64,000 nucleotides of DNA, taken from NCBI RefSeq assembly GCF_018917865.1, contig NZ_JAHLPM010000015.1, positions 1 to 64,000 of the forward strand, in the 5' to 3' direction. Positions within the stretch are counted from its first letter, which is position 1. Each line of letters opens with the position of its first letter. A program made the translations under genes and the position numbers. This document shows positions 17,800 through 27,188 of this stretch, piece by piece. The DNA is from Tissierella simiarum (GTDB lineage: Bacteria; Bacillota; Clostridia; Tissierellales; Tissierellaceae). The notes below the pieces were generated by a model. The model was given only the letters and a program-made list of their open reading frames with translations, had not been told where the DNA came from and searched no databases.

Positions 17800-17844
17800 A
17801 AAAACACAGAATATAGCTTAGTTATAAGCATATTCTGTGTTTTT
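17800..17844. terminator. Intrinsic terminator between hydrolase paralogue and sigma54 operon
   Basis: A 15-base arm (17800-17814) is repeated inverted at 17830-17844 with extra inner pairing (GCTTA/TAAGC) and T-runs on both sides. It ends transcription from the gene at 17922-18719, so the downstream operon depends on the sigma54 promoter. Confidence 0.82.
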
Positions 17845-17921
17845 AATATGAATAAATTATTTAAAAAATTTATATTATTTCATCTGATATTTTGATGTAC
17901 TACTTTGGCAAATAAATCTAT

Positions 17922-18719
17922 TTAGATACTGGATTTAAAATGATTATCTGTATTTTGATTAGAACTATTATAACAAATTAAAGCAATATCTCTCATTGCA
18001 CTTTCAGCTTTTCTTACATCCACATTATTTGCTCCCATACATAGTATAAATGGGTTATCTGACAGAACTATTCCAATATCATGGATTATGTTATTGTCTT
18101 CTCCTGTTTTATGTGCTACTTTTATAGTTTCATCAAAATAATAAGGTATTATTTGATTTCGCTGCTGTTCTATCATGATTTTTTCCATTTCCATACTAGC
18201 TTTCTCTGAAATTAGCTGTCTTTTATATATCTTGTACATCATATCTGCAACTTCTCTTAATGAATAATAATTTTCATATTTTTGCTTTATTGCTGCTTCG
18301 TCAAATAATAACCTATTAATAACAGTATTTTTATAATCCAACTCCTGCATTCTTTTATTGATATTATCCATTCCTAGCAACTTAATCAGAATATTAGTTG
18401 CTGTATTATCGCTTATAATAATCATTAAATTACACATATCTTCAATAGTTACTTCAATACCATTATGTAAATAGGATAAAGCTCCACAAGAAGGAATTTT
18501 GTCTTCATTTTTTATTTTTACAATATCATTTCTCGAAATGATGCCTTTATCAATTTGATGAAAGGCTTCTATTAATATAGGTATTTTTATAATACCAGCA
18601 GCTAAAAATATATCTGTATTACCTGTACTGAAATATTTATCTGTGTTAATATCATGATAGTAAATTCCTATATTTCCCTTAAGGTTTCTAATCCTATCTT
18701 CTATCCCTTGAATTAACAT
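17922..18719 (-). CDS. Class A beta-lactamase-like paralogue without the catalytic serine
   Basis: 265 residues, ATG with GGAGG eight bases ahead. It aligns along its length with the hydrolase at 13980-14738: NLMIIISDNTATN (SDN at 103-105), NRLLFDEAA and KVAHKTGED (KTG at 204-206). The S-x-x-K motif, however, reads AAGIIK, so residue 42 is Gly (GGT) where the other copy has Ser (AGT-type codon). Lys45 is kept. The nucleophile is missing, so it should not hydrolyse beta-lactams or amides by the usual route. The conserved remainder suggests selection, perhaps for ligand binding or sensing. No signal peptide. A terminator follows and the next gene upstream is the sigma54 activator. Confidence 0.85.
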   Translation of the reverse strand: MLIQGIEDRIRNLKGNIGIYYHDINTDKYFSTGNTDIFLAAGIIKIPILIEAFHQIDKGIISRNDIVKIKNEDKIPSCGALSYLHNGIEVTIEDMCNLMIIISDNTATNILIKLLGMDNINKRMQELDYKNTVINRLLFDEAAIKQKYENYYSLREVADMMYKIYKRQLISEKASMEMEKIMIEQQRNQIIPYYFDETIKVAHKTGEDNNIIHDIGIVLSDNPFILCMGANNVDVRKAESAMRDIALICYNSSNQNTDNHFKSSI

Positions 18720-18779
18720 TGTAAAACCTCCATAATTCAGATTTCCTTATTTATTTCACCATAGAAACATTACCTTTAA

Positions 18780-18828
18780 ATCAAGAGTCCATAATTTTGG
18801 ACAGAATACAATATTATGGACTCTTGAT
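18780..18828. terminator. Large inverted repeat overlapping the end of the sigma54 activator gene
   Basis: Two perfect 16-base arms (18780-18795 and 18813-18828); the activator stop codon lies inside the right arm. It probably terminates the activator transcript, though the T-run is weak (TTTAAA). Alternatively it is an operator for the paralogue gene that starts about 60 bases further left. Confidence 0.6.
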
Positions 18829-20649
18829 ATTATATTTACTTAACTTATTAAATAAATTGGATCTTCCTATTTCTAAGCTTTCCATTACCTTCATTTTATC
18901 TCCGTTAAATTCAGCCATTTTTTCTTCTATTATTTCTTTTTCAAATTCCCAAAGTCTTTCTTTTAAACTTCTGTTATCATTTTTAACATCGCTGTTAATT
19001 AATAAATCTTTTGGATATATAATATTACTTTCACTTATATTTACTGCAGCCTCTAAAACATTTTCAAGTTCTCGTACGTTACCTGGCCAATTATATTCCA
19101 GCATTTTTGATATAGCATTTTTAGATAATATTTTAATCTCCACATTTAATCTTTTGCAAATATCCCATAAAAGTTTATTGGCTAACTCTTTAATATCAGA
19201 TTTTCTTTTTCTAAGAGGAGGTATTTCAATTGGGAGCACATTTATTCTATAATATAAATCCTCTCTAAATTTACCTTCTTTTATAAGTTGTCGTAAATCC
19301 TTATTTGTTGCAACAATAATCCTTGTATTTATTTCTATCTTTTTTGTTCCTCCAACTTTATAAAAGCATTTATTTTGAATAACTCCCAAAAGTTTTGCTT
19401 GCATAGATAAAGTTAATTCCCCAATTTCATCTAAAAATATTGTCCCGTTTTGAGCTAACTCAAAAAAGCCTTTTTTACCTTTAACAACAGCTCCTGTGAA
19501 GGCTCCCTTTTCATAACCAAAAAATTCACTTTCAGCCAAGCTTTCAGGAATAGAAGCACAATTAACTTCAATAAATGGCATTGAATTAGATTTACTGTTT
19601 TTATGTATTGTTCTAGCCAAAAGAGACTTCCCTGTACCACTTTCGCCATATATGATAACAGTTGAAATAGATTGGGAGGATCTATGGGCCATATATTTTA
19701 CACTCATAATCTCGCTGCTGGTACCCAGTATTTCATGAAATTTATAAATATAATCGTTATCATTAACTAAATTCAAATTTAATTTTGCACTTTCCACTTG
19801 ATCTATCCATGTTAGGATTTCAGAATAGCATGTTACAATTTTTCTCATTCTAAGTACAATTTTATAATCATTATTAATAGAGTCTTTAATTTTATAAATC
19901 CAATAATGGATTAAATAATTATTAATTAATTCATTTCCTTCATCTATTGTAAAATTCACATCATTTATTGCTGTACTAATTTTATCAACAACACTGTTTT
20001 TAGGTATAGATTCCAACAAGTATCGATTAATTATAAAGGGTATGTAATAGTAATCCTTTTTTTCTTTATATTTATCACCATGAAGTATATTTTTTAGATT
20101 TTCTTTAGAGTCTGTTTTTCCTGAATAATATTTTACTTTGTTATCCATATTTCCAATTATGATCATTCTATTTAATTGTTCATAATTGGTATGCTCAAAT
20201 AGGTTGGTGCCAGTTTTAATCTGTAACGTATTATTTGAGATATCGAGCTTTATATAAATACTAATTCCCATAAAGTAAACATCTATTTCTAAAATATTAT
20301 CATTATTTTCATTTAGTATCTTTAATATTGGCTCTACCTCATTATTTTTATAACATCCAATGGCAATAATACTACTTCCTTTCTTAATGTCCACATTCTT
20401 AATTCCCAAAAGGTTTAAATCATCTAAATTTAGATCTTCATCCATTATTCCAAATTTATCTGTTACAAAGATTACAATATCATTCCTCTCAATCATACTG
20501 GAATCATAAGATATATGATTATTTTTTTGACAAACGCCAAATATTTCTTCTGCCATTTCATTTGCTAACTCAATAATACCAAATTGGTTGATAATCATAA
20601 AAGCATCTTTGCTTGTATTTAGCATATATTGCATTTGCCTTTTATCCAA
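18814..20649 (-). CDS. Sigma54-dependent transcriptional activator (PAS-like, AAA+, Fis HTH)
   Basis: About 611 residues. I favour a TTG start at 20649, five bases after GGGGTGG; GTG at 20658 is possible. N-terminal residues 8-45 read like a short PAS element (YMLNTSKDAFMIINQFGIIE). Residues ~50-310 are a large region I do not recognise. The AAA+ core has Walker A GESGTGKS (~338), the sigma54-contact loop GAFTGA (~385), Walker B GTIFLDEIGEL (~405) and WPGNVRELENVL. It ends in a Fis-type HTH (ESLEIGRSNLFNKLSKYNI). It remodels RNA polymerase-sigma54, most likely at the promoter at 17732-17746. Confidence 0.92.
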   Translation of the reverse strand: MDKRQMQYMLNTSKDAFMIINQFGIIELANEMAEEIFGVCQKNNHISYDSSMIERNDIVIFVTDKFGIMDEDLNLDDLNLLGIKNVDIKKGSSIIAIGCYKNNEVEPILKILNENNDNILEIDVYFMGISIYIKLDISNNTLQIKTGTNLFEHTNYEQLNRMIIIGNMDNKVKYYSGKTDSKENLKNILHGDKYKEKKDYYYIPFIINRYLLESIPKNSVVDKISTAINDVNFTIDEGNELINNYLIHYWIYKIKDSINNDYKIVLRMRKIVTCYSEILTWIDQVESAKLNLNLVNDNDYIYKFHEILGTSSEIMSVKYMAHRSSQSISTVIIYGESGTGKSLLARTIHKNSKSNSMPFIEVNCASIPESLAESEFFGYEKGAFTGAVVKGKKGFFELAQNGTIFLDEIGELTLSMQAKLLGVIQNKCFYKVGGTKKIEINTRIIVATNKDLRQLIKEGKFREDLYYRINVLPIEIPPLRKRKSDIKELANKLLWDICKRLNVEIKILSKNAISKMLEYNWPGNVRELENVLEAAVNISESNIIYPKDLLINSDVKNDNRSLKERLWEFEKEIIEEKMAEFNGDKMKVMESLEIGRSNLFNKLSKYNIKSP

Positions 20650-20805
20650 ATAAACCACCCCAAAATCAATGTTTCAGCATAAAACTTTATACTTTAAATA
20701 TAAAGATGTTAAAATTAATTATATCATCTATTGCCATATATTTCACAAAATTTATTTCAAGGTGGTATTATATTGTAGGAATTATTATATAAAGATTTAG
20801 CATCT

Positions 20806-21807
20806 TTAATATAGTTCATTTAAAATAACACTTTTTCGATATTTCTCTGGAGACTGTCCATATATTTTTTTAAAAGCAATTGAAAATTTACTGGCACTTG
20901 CATATCCTAAATGAGCAGCAACACTTTGGACAGTTAGTTCTTTGTTTGCAAGCAGTATAAGTGAATGTTTCATTTTTGCTGTACGAATATATTCACCAAG
21001 AGTTATGCCATACATGGCTTTAAATGACTCTCTTAGCTTAGTTTTACCCATTGCAGAAATTTGACATAATTGTGTTGTATCAGGTGGATTAATAACATTT
21101 CTATCAATTGCATTTCTTACAGATTCTAATCCTTTTAAATCTTTTGGAGAAACACAATTTTTTGCTATTTTTAATTGCTCTTTTTCATGAAGAAAGTTGC
21201 TTGTAATGATTGATAGTAATTCACCAACTTTACTTTCATAATATAGACGGGATTTTCCAAAGGACAGAAGTTTTTGTTTAATCTGCAAAAAAAGTAGTGT
21301 TATCTCTGGCGTATTATAATTAAAAGTTTTCCAGCTGAAGGTGTCAATATAGTTGAAGTCTTCATCTGAAAAACAGCTTTCAATACGCTCTTTAATATAA
21401 TCCTCCAGTAATAAGATATTGATGCCTTTAATAGGAGTATTGGCACCAAAGCTAAAACGACCTTTTGATGGTCTGCTCAGATATAAATTTACACCTGTGG
21501 GAATCGTGAAAGCTCTTATTCCATTTTGAACTAAAGTAATATCGCCTGTTTCAAGTAAGTAAAGCTCTATACGTCTTTGATCTAGCTGGTATTGATGCCA
21601 TATAGTTTTATATGGGGTCCAGTCACTTATGGATATAAAAAGACCAGGAGAAGGATTTATTAGATAAACGAAGCCATTTCCTTCCTGTGGATTGGGCTGT
21701 AAAAAATGTTCTCCTTCTCTGATGACACTTTGAAAAGAGAGCATTTCTGTAAAGAAAGATATAGGCCCTTGTTTTATAATTTTTTCGTTATATAAACTAT
21801 ATTGCAA
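20806..21807 (-). CDS. AraC-family regulator of the siderophore-type ABC pair (putative)
   Basis: I favour TTG at 21807, six bases after TTGGAGTG; the frame is open to a GTG at 21837 without a ribosome-binding site. The C-terminus has the two AraC HTH motifs (TTQLCQISAMGKTKLRESFK, VQSVAAHLGYASASKFSIAF) and ends FKKIYGQSPEKYRKS. The N-terminal ~200 residues form the effector domain. Divergent AraC genes beside paired ABC_membrane-ATPase genes are the YbtA-YbtPQ arrangement, where the regulator senses the ferric siderophore. The Fur box between them supports an iron-uptake role. Confidence 0.88.
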   Translation of the reverse strand: MQYSLYNEKIIKQGPISFFTEMLSFQSVIREGEHFLQPNPQEGNGFVYLINPSPGLFISISDWTPYKTIWHQYQLDQRRIELYLLETGDITLVQNGIRAFTIPTGVNLYLSRPSKGRFSFGANTPIKGINILLLEDYIKERIESCFSDEDFNYIDTFSWKTFNYNTPEITLLFLQIKQKLLSFGKSRLYYESKVGELLSIITSNFLHEKEQLKIAKNCVSPKDLKGLESVRNAIDRNVINPPDTTQLCQISAMGKTKLRESFKAMYGITLGEYIRTAKMKHSLILLANKELTVQSVAAHLGYASASKFSIAFKKIYGQSPEKYRKSVILNELY

Positions 21808-22014
21808 TTGTATCACTCCAATATAAGATAATTTCACTCTAAACTTAAGCAGCTATAAATCCCAATCTATCTTTTTTATGTCCTATAATATCATATGAAA
21901 TCTTCAACTTGTTCTAAAAAACATCTATATTATAAGGATTTGCCATATTTTATCTTGGAATATACCTTTTAAGCACAATTGACTCCAATAAAACCTTTCA
22001 GTAGAATAAATAAT

Positions 22015-22029
22015 TGATAGCGATTATCA
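22015..22029. promoter_or_regulatory. Fur box upstream of the YbtPQ-like ABC pair
   Basis: TGATAGCGATTATCA fits the 7-1-7 Fur consensus except at two positions. It lies 175 bases before the first ABC gene in the 366-base divergent region. Apart from this and unremarkable AT-rich DNA I see nothing else there. Confidence 0.7.
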
Positions 22030-22203
22030 ATGAATAACTAATATTAATTGTAACATCTTATTTCGTCTAAATCAATGAAATTGGCGAGGGAAGGTTTATA
22101 TTATTTTCAATAGGAAGAATTTTATAAAAATCGCCTATTGTTTAAACGTTATGTATAGATGGAGTTAAAAAATATTTCTATATATCGAAAGGAGAGTTGT
22201 TGT

Positions 22204-23973
22204 ATGAAGCAAAAAGAAAAAAATTCTATCTCACTTCTGCTAACATGGGCAGGAAGGGATAGATACTACTTGTACTTATCTATATTTTTGTCATTAATTA
22301 GTGGTCTTAGTACTATGGTTCCGTACTATGCAGTGTATAAAATCATGGAAAGTGTTTACAGCAATATATTTACGAAAGAAATTCTATGGAAGTACTGCTT
22401 GATCCTTGTAATTGGTATTGCAGTTCGCTTTATTTTGTTCGGTATTGCTGGAGTTTTATCCCATAAGGGAGCCTACAATACACTATTTAAAGTTCACTGT
22501 ATGGTAGTAGATCACATGGCAAAGATTCCTTTGGGTAACTTAAGTCAGCGGAATACTGGAGAGATTAAGACAGTTTTAAATGAAGAAATTGAAAAGTTAG
22601 AATTGTTTCTTGCTCATCATCTTCCAGAGTTAGTTTATTATGTAAGTGGCCCAATTGCAGTATTTATTTATCTTTGTACAGTAAATTGGAAGCTGGCACT
22701 TATATCATTGATTCCACTTTTTCTTGCTTTTTTGGTAATAATCAATATGTTTCGTGGTATAGATCAAATGATGGAAAGGGCAACTCGTTCCCTCTTCAAT
22801 CTTAATTCAACGATGATTGAATACATTAGCGGCATGAAACTAATTAAGGCATATAATATGGGAAGTAGATCTTTTAAAAAATATTCAGATGCTATTGAGG
22901 ATGAGTGTTCTGTATGGAAAGATACTTCTCGTAAGATGGGACCTCCTTATGCAGCTTATGTTGTTATTGTTGAATGTGGATTGCTTTTGATGGTTCCATT
23001 AGGAGGGCTTTGGTTTTTACGTGAATCTTTAACTGCTAGTGCTTTCATTTTGTTTGCCTTTGTCGGATCACTTTATCTAACAGAGTTGCGACCTTTGCAA
23101 GAACTTGGATCTAACTTTGCACAAGTTCTGAATGGCATTCGTAAAGCGAAAGAGATCCTTGATATTCCACCTTATGAAGGTGGCAGTGACTTCCCTAAAA
23201 AGCATGATATTGTGCTTAATAACGTAAGCTTTGCATACGATGGAAAAAATAATGTCCTGCAGAACTGTAATCTGTCAATTAAAGATGGAGAGAAAATTGC
23301 ATTGGTTGGACAATCTGGTGCAGGTAAAAGTACGGTTGTTCAATTGATTGCTAGATTTTACGACGTCAGCCAAGGTGAAGTTTTAATTGGAGGGGAAAAT
23401 GTAAAAGATATTAATTATGAAACTTTGCTTCAAAATGTTTCCATAGTGTTTCAGAAAACCTTTTTAACAAAAGACAGTGTCCTGGAAAATATTCGTATGG
23501 GAAGTAATGCAACATTGGAAGAAGTTCGGATAGCTGCGAAACAAGCACAGATTGATGAATTCATAATGAGTCTTCCAGATGGCTATGATACCCTTGTAGG
23601 TAGCTATGGTTCCAGATTTTCTGGTGGTGAAAAACAGCGTATTGCTATTGCAAGAGCCATTTTGAAAAATGCACCAATTTTAATTCTAGATGAGGCAACT
23701 TCTGCCGCAGATCCTGAAAATCAGGTTGAAATTGACCGTGCAATTCAAAATCTTTGTAAAGGAAAAACGGTTATTATTGTAGCGCATCGTTTAGGCGTTG
23801 TATTGCAGTGTGATCGAGTGGCTATAGTGGAAAATAATACGATTTCATGTATTGGAACCCATGATGAAGTAAAGAGAAAGAACAAATATTATCAACGGGC
23901 ATGGGGAGACTATGAACAGGCACGCGGTATTGCATACCACATTGAAGGAGGTGTTTTGTATGGATCAAAGTAA
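22204..23973 (+). CDS. ABC transporter, fused membrane and ATPase domains (YbtP/IrtA-like)
   Basis: ATG 22204 is preceded by AAAGGAGAG; upstream in-frame starts lack one. About 589 residues: six-helix type IV exporter-fold domain to ~320, then an ATPase with Walker A GQSGAGKST, signature FSGGEKQR and Walker B ILILDEATSAADPE. Exporter-like pairs next to an AraC gene and a Fur box typically import ferric siderophores (YbtPQ, IrtAB). The stop overlaps the start of the partner gene, suggesting a heterodimer. Drug export is the alternative. Confidence 0.9.
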   Translation: MKQKEKNSISLLLTWAGRDRYYLYLSIFLSLISGLSTMVPYYAVYKIMESVYSNIFTKEILWKYCLILVIGIAVRFILFGIAGVLSHKGAYNTLFKVHCMVVDHMAKIPLGNLSQRNTGEIKTVLNEEIEKLELFLAHHLPELVYYVSGPIAVFIYLCTVNWKLALISLIPLFLAFLVIINMFRGIDQMMERATRSLFNLNSTMIEYISGMKLIKAYNMGSRSFKKYSDAIEDECSVWKDTSRKMGPPYAAYVVIVECGLLLMVPLGGLWFLRESLTASAFILFAFVGSLYLTELRPLQELGSNFAQVLNGIRKAKEILDIPPYEGGSDFPKKHDIVLNNVSFAYDGKNNVLQNCNLSIKDGEKIALVGQSGAGKSTVVQLIARFYDVSQGEVLIGGENVKDINYETLLQNVSIVFQKTFLTKDSVLENIRMGSNATLEEVRIAAKQAQIDEFIMSLPDGYDTLVGSYGSRFSGGEKQRIAIARAILKNAPILILDEATSAADPENQVEIDRAIQNLCKGKTVIIVAHRLGVVLQCDRVAIVENNTISCIGTHDEVKRKNKYYQRAWGDYEQARGIAYHIEGGVLYGSK

Positions 23974-25669
23974 TGTGATGAAAAAAAATGGAAGGTTCTA
24001 TTTTGCTATGGTTTTGCATGTTTTAGAAGGAATGTTATCTGGTTGCAACTTTATGGTTCTTTATCTTTCTATTCGAGCATTGTTGGAAGATACTCTTAAC
24101 ACAAAATTATTGTTTACTTTGACTGGTACACTTGCTCTTATCTTTGTTGTTCGCCTTATTATTTATAGTATTGGATATACACAGGGACAAATTGGAGGGG
24201 CAGAAGTGAGTAAGCATATCCGTCTATTTTTAGGAGATAAAATTAAAAAAATTCCCTTGTCCCGATTTACAAAAGCACAGACTGGTGAATACATTAATGT
24301 AGTTACTAGTGATGTTAACAATTATGAAAGTATTCTAACTCATAAATCAGGAGATATTATTAAGAATATAGCTTTATCTTTATCATTAATTTTCTTTGTT
24401 AGCACTGTTTATCTTCCAGCTGGATTGATTTTATTAGTAGTTTATTTGATGCTGATTCCAGCATTGTGGTTTTCTTTCCGTTCAGTAAAAAAGTATGGGA
24501 ATGAAAAAAATCAAATTTTAGCAGACAATGTAAGTAACATTGTGGAATACATTACGGGAATCCAGACTTTTCGTTCTTATGGGATTGGAGGAACTAAAAA
24601 CAAAACTGTTACAGATTCCATGGGTGCATATAGCAATATTAGCTATCAATATGAAAAAAAGGTAATTCCAATTGGTGTAAGCTATAACATCATTGTGTGG
24701 TGCAGCCTTCCTGCTATGGTACTTGTAGCAGGAAATGCTTGGGTTTCTGGTTTATTGGATACTGCTACTTTTATTATGGTCAGTGTTCTTCCGATTTTTG
24801 CCTCAAAGCTGGCAGGTACAATTTTTATAGATTTGACTTCTTATAAGAATCTGATGATTTCTAAACGGAAGATTAACAAGGTAATTTTTGAGGAAGAAGA
24901 ACCAGAATCAACTGTACCTTTTATGCCTAAGAATAAGGATGTATGTTTTGAAGATGTATGGTTCTCTTATGTTGAAAACGAGCCTGTGTTGACAGGAGTA
25001 AGTTTTACCGCTGAAAATGAAGAGCTAACGGCAATTGTGGGAGATTCAGGTTCTGGTAAATCAACAATCCTAAATTTGATTTCCAAATATTACAAGCCAC
25101 AGTCTGGTAAAATTTGTATTGGCGGAATTCCCATTACAGAAATAGCTTCAGAAAAAGTACTGGAACTGATCTCAATGGTGGATCAAGATGTGTTCCTCTT
25201 TAATGATACCATTAAGAATAATATTCGTTATGCACGACCTTCTGCTACTGATATCGAGATTATTCAAGCTTGTAAACTAGCAAACTGTGATGCATTCATT
25301 CGAAAGTTGGAAAAAGGTTATGATACGCCTATTGGAGAGAATGGGAGTCAGCTTTCTGGTGGTGAGCGACAAAGACTTTCTATTGCTCGTGCAATTTTGA
25401 AAAATAGTCCTATTCTACTTTTAGATGAAGCGACGGCTTCTCTAGATATTGAAAATGAACTGGCAGTAAAAGATGCAATCCGTAACCTTCTAAAAGAAAA
25501 GAAAACCGTTATTATGATTGCTCATACCCTTTCTATTGTTCAAAATGCCAATAAAATTGTGGTAGTATCAAATGGAAGAATTATAGAACAAGGTCCCCAC
25601 GAAGAACTTCTTCAAAAGCAAGGGAAATATTATTCCATGTGGAAGGCAGAAGAAGAACTAGCTGTATAA
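23960..25669 (+). CDS. ABC transporter, fused membrane and ATPase domains (YbtQ/IrtB-like)
   Basis: ATG 23960 with GGAGGTG ten bases upstream, overlapping the end of the first ABC gene by 14 bases. About 569 residues: six-helix domain, then Walker A GDSGSGKST, signature LSGGERQR and Walker B ILLLDEATASLDIE. Both halves have consensus catalytic sites, so both ATP sites of the heterodimer should work. Third part of the Fur/AraC-controlled iron locus, with no siderophore biosynthesis genes in the window, implying use of xenosiderophores. Confidence 0.9.
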   Translation: MDQSNVMKKNGRFYFAMVLHVLEGMLSGCNFMVLYLSIRALLEDTLNTKLLFTLTGTLALIFVVRLIIYSIGYTQGQIGGAEVSKHIRLFLGDKIKKIPLSRFTKAQTGEYINVVTSDVNNYESILTHKSGDIIKNIALSLSLIFFVSTVYLPAGLILLVVYLMLIPALWFSFRSVKKYGNEKNQILADNVSNIVEYITGIQTFRSYGIGGTKNKTVTDSMGAYSNISYQYEKKVIPIGVSYNIIVWCSLPAMVLVAGNAWVSGLLDTATFIMVSVLPIFASKLAGTIFIDLTSYKNLMISKRKINKVIFEEEEPESTVPFMPKNKDVCFEDVWFSYVENEPVLTGVSFTAENEELTAIVGDSGSGKSTILNLISKYYKPQSGKICIGGIPITEIASEKVLELISMVDQDVFLFNDTIKNNIRYARPSATDIEIIQACKLANCDAFIRKLEKGYDTPIGENGSQLSGGERQRLSIARAILKNSPILLLDEATASLDIENELAVKDAIRNLLKEKKTVIMIAHTLSIVQNANKIVVVSNGRIIEQGPHEELLQKQGKYYSMWKAEEELAV

Positions 25670-25786
25670 TTAAAAAGAGCTTAAATCAATTATATATTGT
25701 TAATTTCATTGTTAGTATATCAGATTATTATACTGGTAAGATGTGTTATAACAATCATGAATAATTGGTATCCTATATTTATGAAG

Positions 25787-25825
25787 ACGACTGAAGGTGA
25801 TGAGTTGATCATCACCTTCAGTCGT
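25787..25825. terminator. Strong hairpin after the ABC pair
   Basis: Two perfect 15-base arms (25787-25801, 25811-25825). No T-run follows, so it may stabilise the transcript end or act with Rho rather than being a classical terminator. The remainder of 25670-25970 shows no gene. Confidence 0.6.
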
Positions 25826-25975
25826 TATAACATGGATTTTATATTTTATATCTACTTATTGATATTATTAATTGAGTTGCTTTTATAAAGAATGATGAAG
25901 TATTAAAAATCTATAACCGACATATTGCCCCATAATTTTACATAAAATACTTATAATTTATAGAAATGTAAAAAC

Positions 25976-26003
25976 TTGATAAAATATTTTTATGTAGTAT
26001 AAT
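25976..26003 (+). promoter_or_regulatory. SigA-type promoter of the small secreted protein gene
   Basis: TTGATA (25976-25981), a 16-base spacer and TATAAT (25998-26003) form a good housekeeping promoter, leaving a leader of about 70 bases before the ATG at 26083. Confidence 0.7.
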
Positions 26004-26082
26004 AGCAATTGGGTGATAGGGGGATTTATATTATTGCTAAACTTAAATAAGTATTAATTGTAGACATAAAAGGGGGATAATT

Positions 26083-26415
26083 ATGAAAAAAACAAGAGTA
26101 TTGGTATTAGTTTGTGTGTTTATTCTAAGTTTTACTTCAGTGGGATTTGCTGCTGAAGGAATAATGGTTGAGCCTGAAATTGAACAAGCATTACCAGAGC
26201 AGGAAAAACGTACAGAAATGGTGAAAGATTATGAAGTAATACACTATGTACTAGATAGACTTGGTGGATATGTTCCTGAATCGACACAAGTATATTATAA
26301 AGAAATAACATTTGAAAATGGTTATGAAATTGCTGATGTTCAACATGAAGTTGTAAGAGAAGGATACAATACAGATTTATTTTACGTTATGAAGTATAAT
26401 TACAGAACTTATTAA
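26083..26415 (+). CDS. Small secreted protein of unknown function
   Basis: 110 residues. Good Sec signal peptide (KKTRVLVLVCVFILSFTSVG, cleavage after FAA around residue 25), then an 85-residue exported domain with no cysteine and no motif I recognise. The mature part ends in aromatic YVMKYNYRTY. Preceded by its own promoter and AAAGGGGG, followed by a terminator, so monocistronic. It sits between the siderophore ABC pair and the MarR/flavoprotein set, but no functional link can be read from sequence. Confidence 0.75.
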   Translation: MKKTRVLVLVCVFILSFTSVGFAAEGIMVEPEIEQALPEQEKRTEMVKDYEVIHYVLDRLGGYVPESTQVYYKEITFENGYEIADVQHEVVREGYNTDLFYVMKYNYRTY

Positions 26416-26477
26416 TACTTATTTTTGAGAGTATATAGTTTTAGCAATAATAGTTTATAAATATCCATAAAATTAGA

Positions 26478-26513
26478 AAACCAACCAGTTATATTAATAT
26501 AATTGGTTGGTTT
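26478..26513. terminator. Intrinsic terminator
   Basis: Near-perfect palindrome with arms AAACCAACCA/TGGTTGGTTT plus inner AT pairs, ending in TTTATT. It closes the small secreted protein transcript. Confidence 0.75.
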
Positions 26514-26655
26514 ATTAGATTGTTGGTGAACATGATATATTTTTTTAGAAGGATTTCATAATATGTAAATACTTCTTAGAATTTCTTAAGGCAGTAAATA
26601 AGAATAATTATATTACATTGATATTTTTCATAATAAATAGTAAAATATAAAAAAG

Positions 26656-26669
26656 GGTAATATATTACC
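26656..26669. promoter_or_regulatory. Perfect palindrome upstream of the marR gene, candidate operator
   Basis: GGTAATATATTACC is a perfect 14-bp palindrome flanked by A-run and T-run, 30 bases before the GTG start of a MarR gene. MarR dimers bind palindromes of this size and usually autoregulate. The flanking A/T runs mean it could also act as a terminator. Confidence 0.5.
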
Positions 26670-26699
26670 TTTTTTATATTTTGCTTATGGAGGTATAGT

Positions 26700-27167
26700 G
26701 TGAAGGATCTAAAGAAGATAGAAAATATAGATGAAAGATATCGTATTTTTGGCATGTTATTTCTACTTTCCACAAAACTAGAGACTATTGGAAACAGTTT
26801 TCTTGGTGAACTTACAACAAAGCAGTGGTTTTTCATGCTCACATTAACAAACTTTTTTGATACGCCACCTACACTTAGTCAATTAGCTGCTCAAATGGGA
26901 ACTTCTCATCAAAATGCAAAACAACTTGCTGTTAAACTTCAAGACAAAGGGTTTTTAAAAATCGAAAGAGATGTACAAGATAACCGAATACTCCGACTTA
27001 TTGTGACAAAAAAAATTCAAGAGTATGTAAGTATGCGGCAAGATAGAGATCATTATTTTATCGAGGAATTTTTTAAGGTGCTAACAAAGGGCGAAATTAA
27101 AAGCCTTGATGAGAGTCTACTTAAGCTATTAGACAACATCCAAGATATACATGAAAATTTACTTTGA
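26700..27167 (+). CDS. MarR-family transcriptional regulator
   Basis: 155 residues, GTG start six bases after GGAGG. Winged-helix features: TPPTLSQLAAQMGTSHQNAK recognition helix, KLQDKGFLKIERDVQDNRIL wing, with flanking dimerisation helices. It heads a set with an FMN-binding membrane protein and a flavodoxin, 21 bases from the next gene, so it probably controls redox genes in response to oxidant or ligand. The palindrome just upstream is a plausible autoregulatory site. Confidence 0.9.
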   Translation: MKDLKKIENIDERYRIFGMLFLLSTKLETIGNSFLGELTTKQWFFMLTLTNFFDTPPTLSQLAAQMGTSHQNAKQLAVKLQDKGFLKIERDVQDNRILRLIVTKKIQEYVSMRQDRDHYFIEEFFKVLTKGEIKSLDESLLKLLDNIQDIHENLL

Positions 27168-27188
27168 TTTGTAGGGGGTATTTCAAAG

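Noticed and set aside
25697-25888. 63-codon + strand ORF after the ABC pair
   Set aside because: No ribosome-binding site, and its middle is a perfect 15-bp hairpin (25787-25825); composition is not protein-like.
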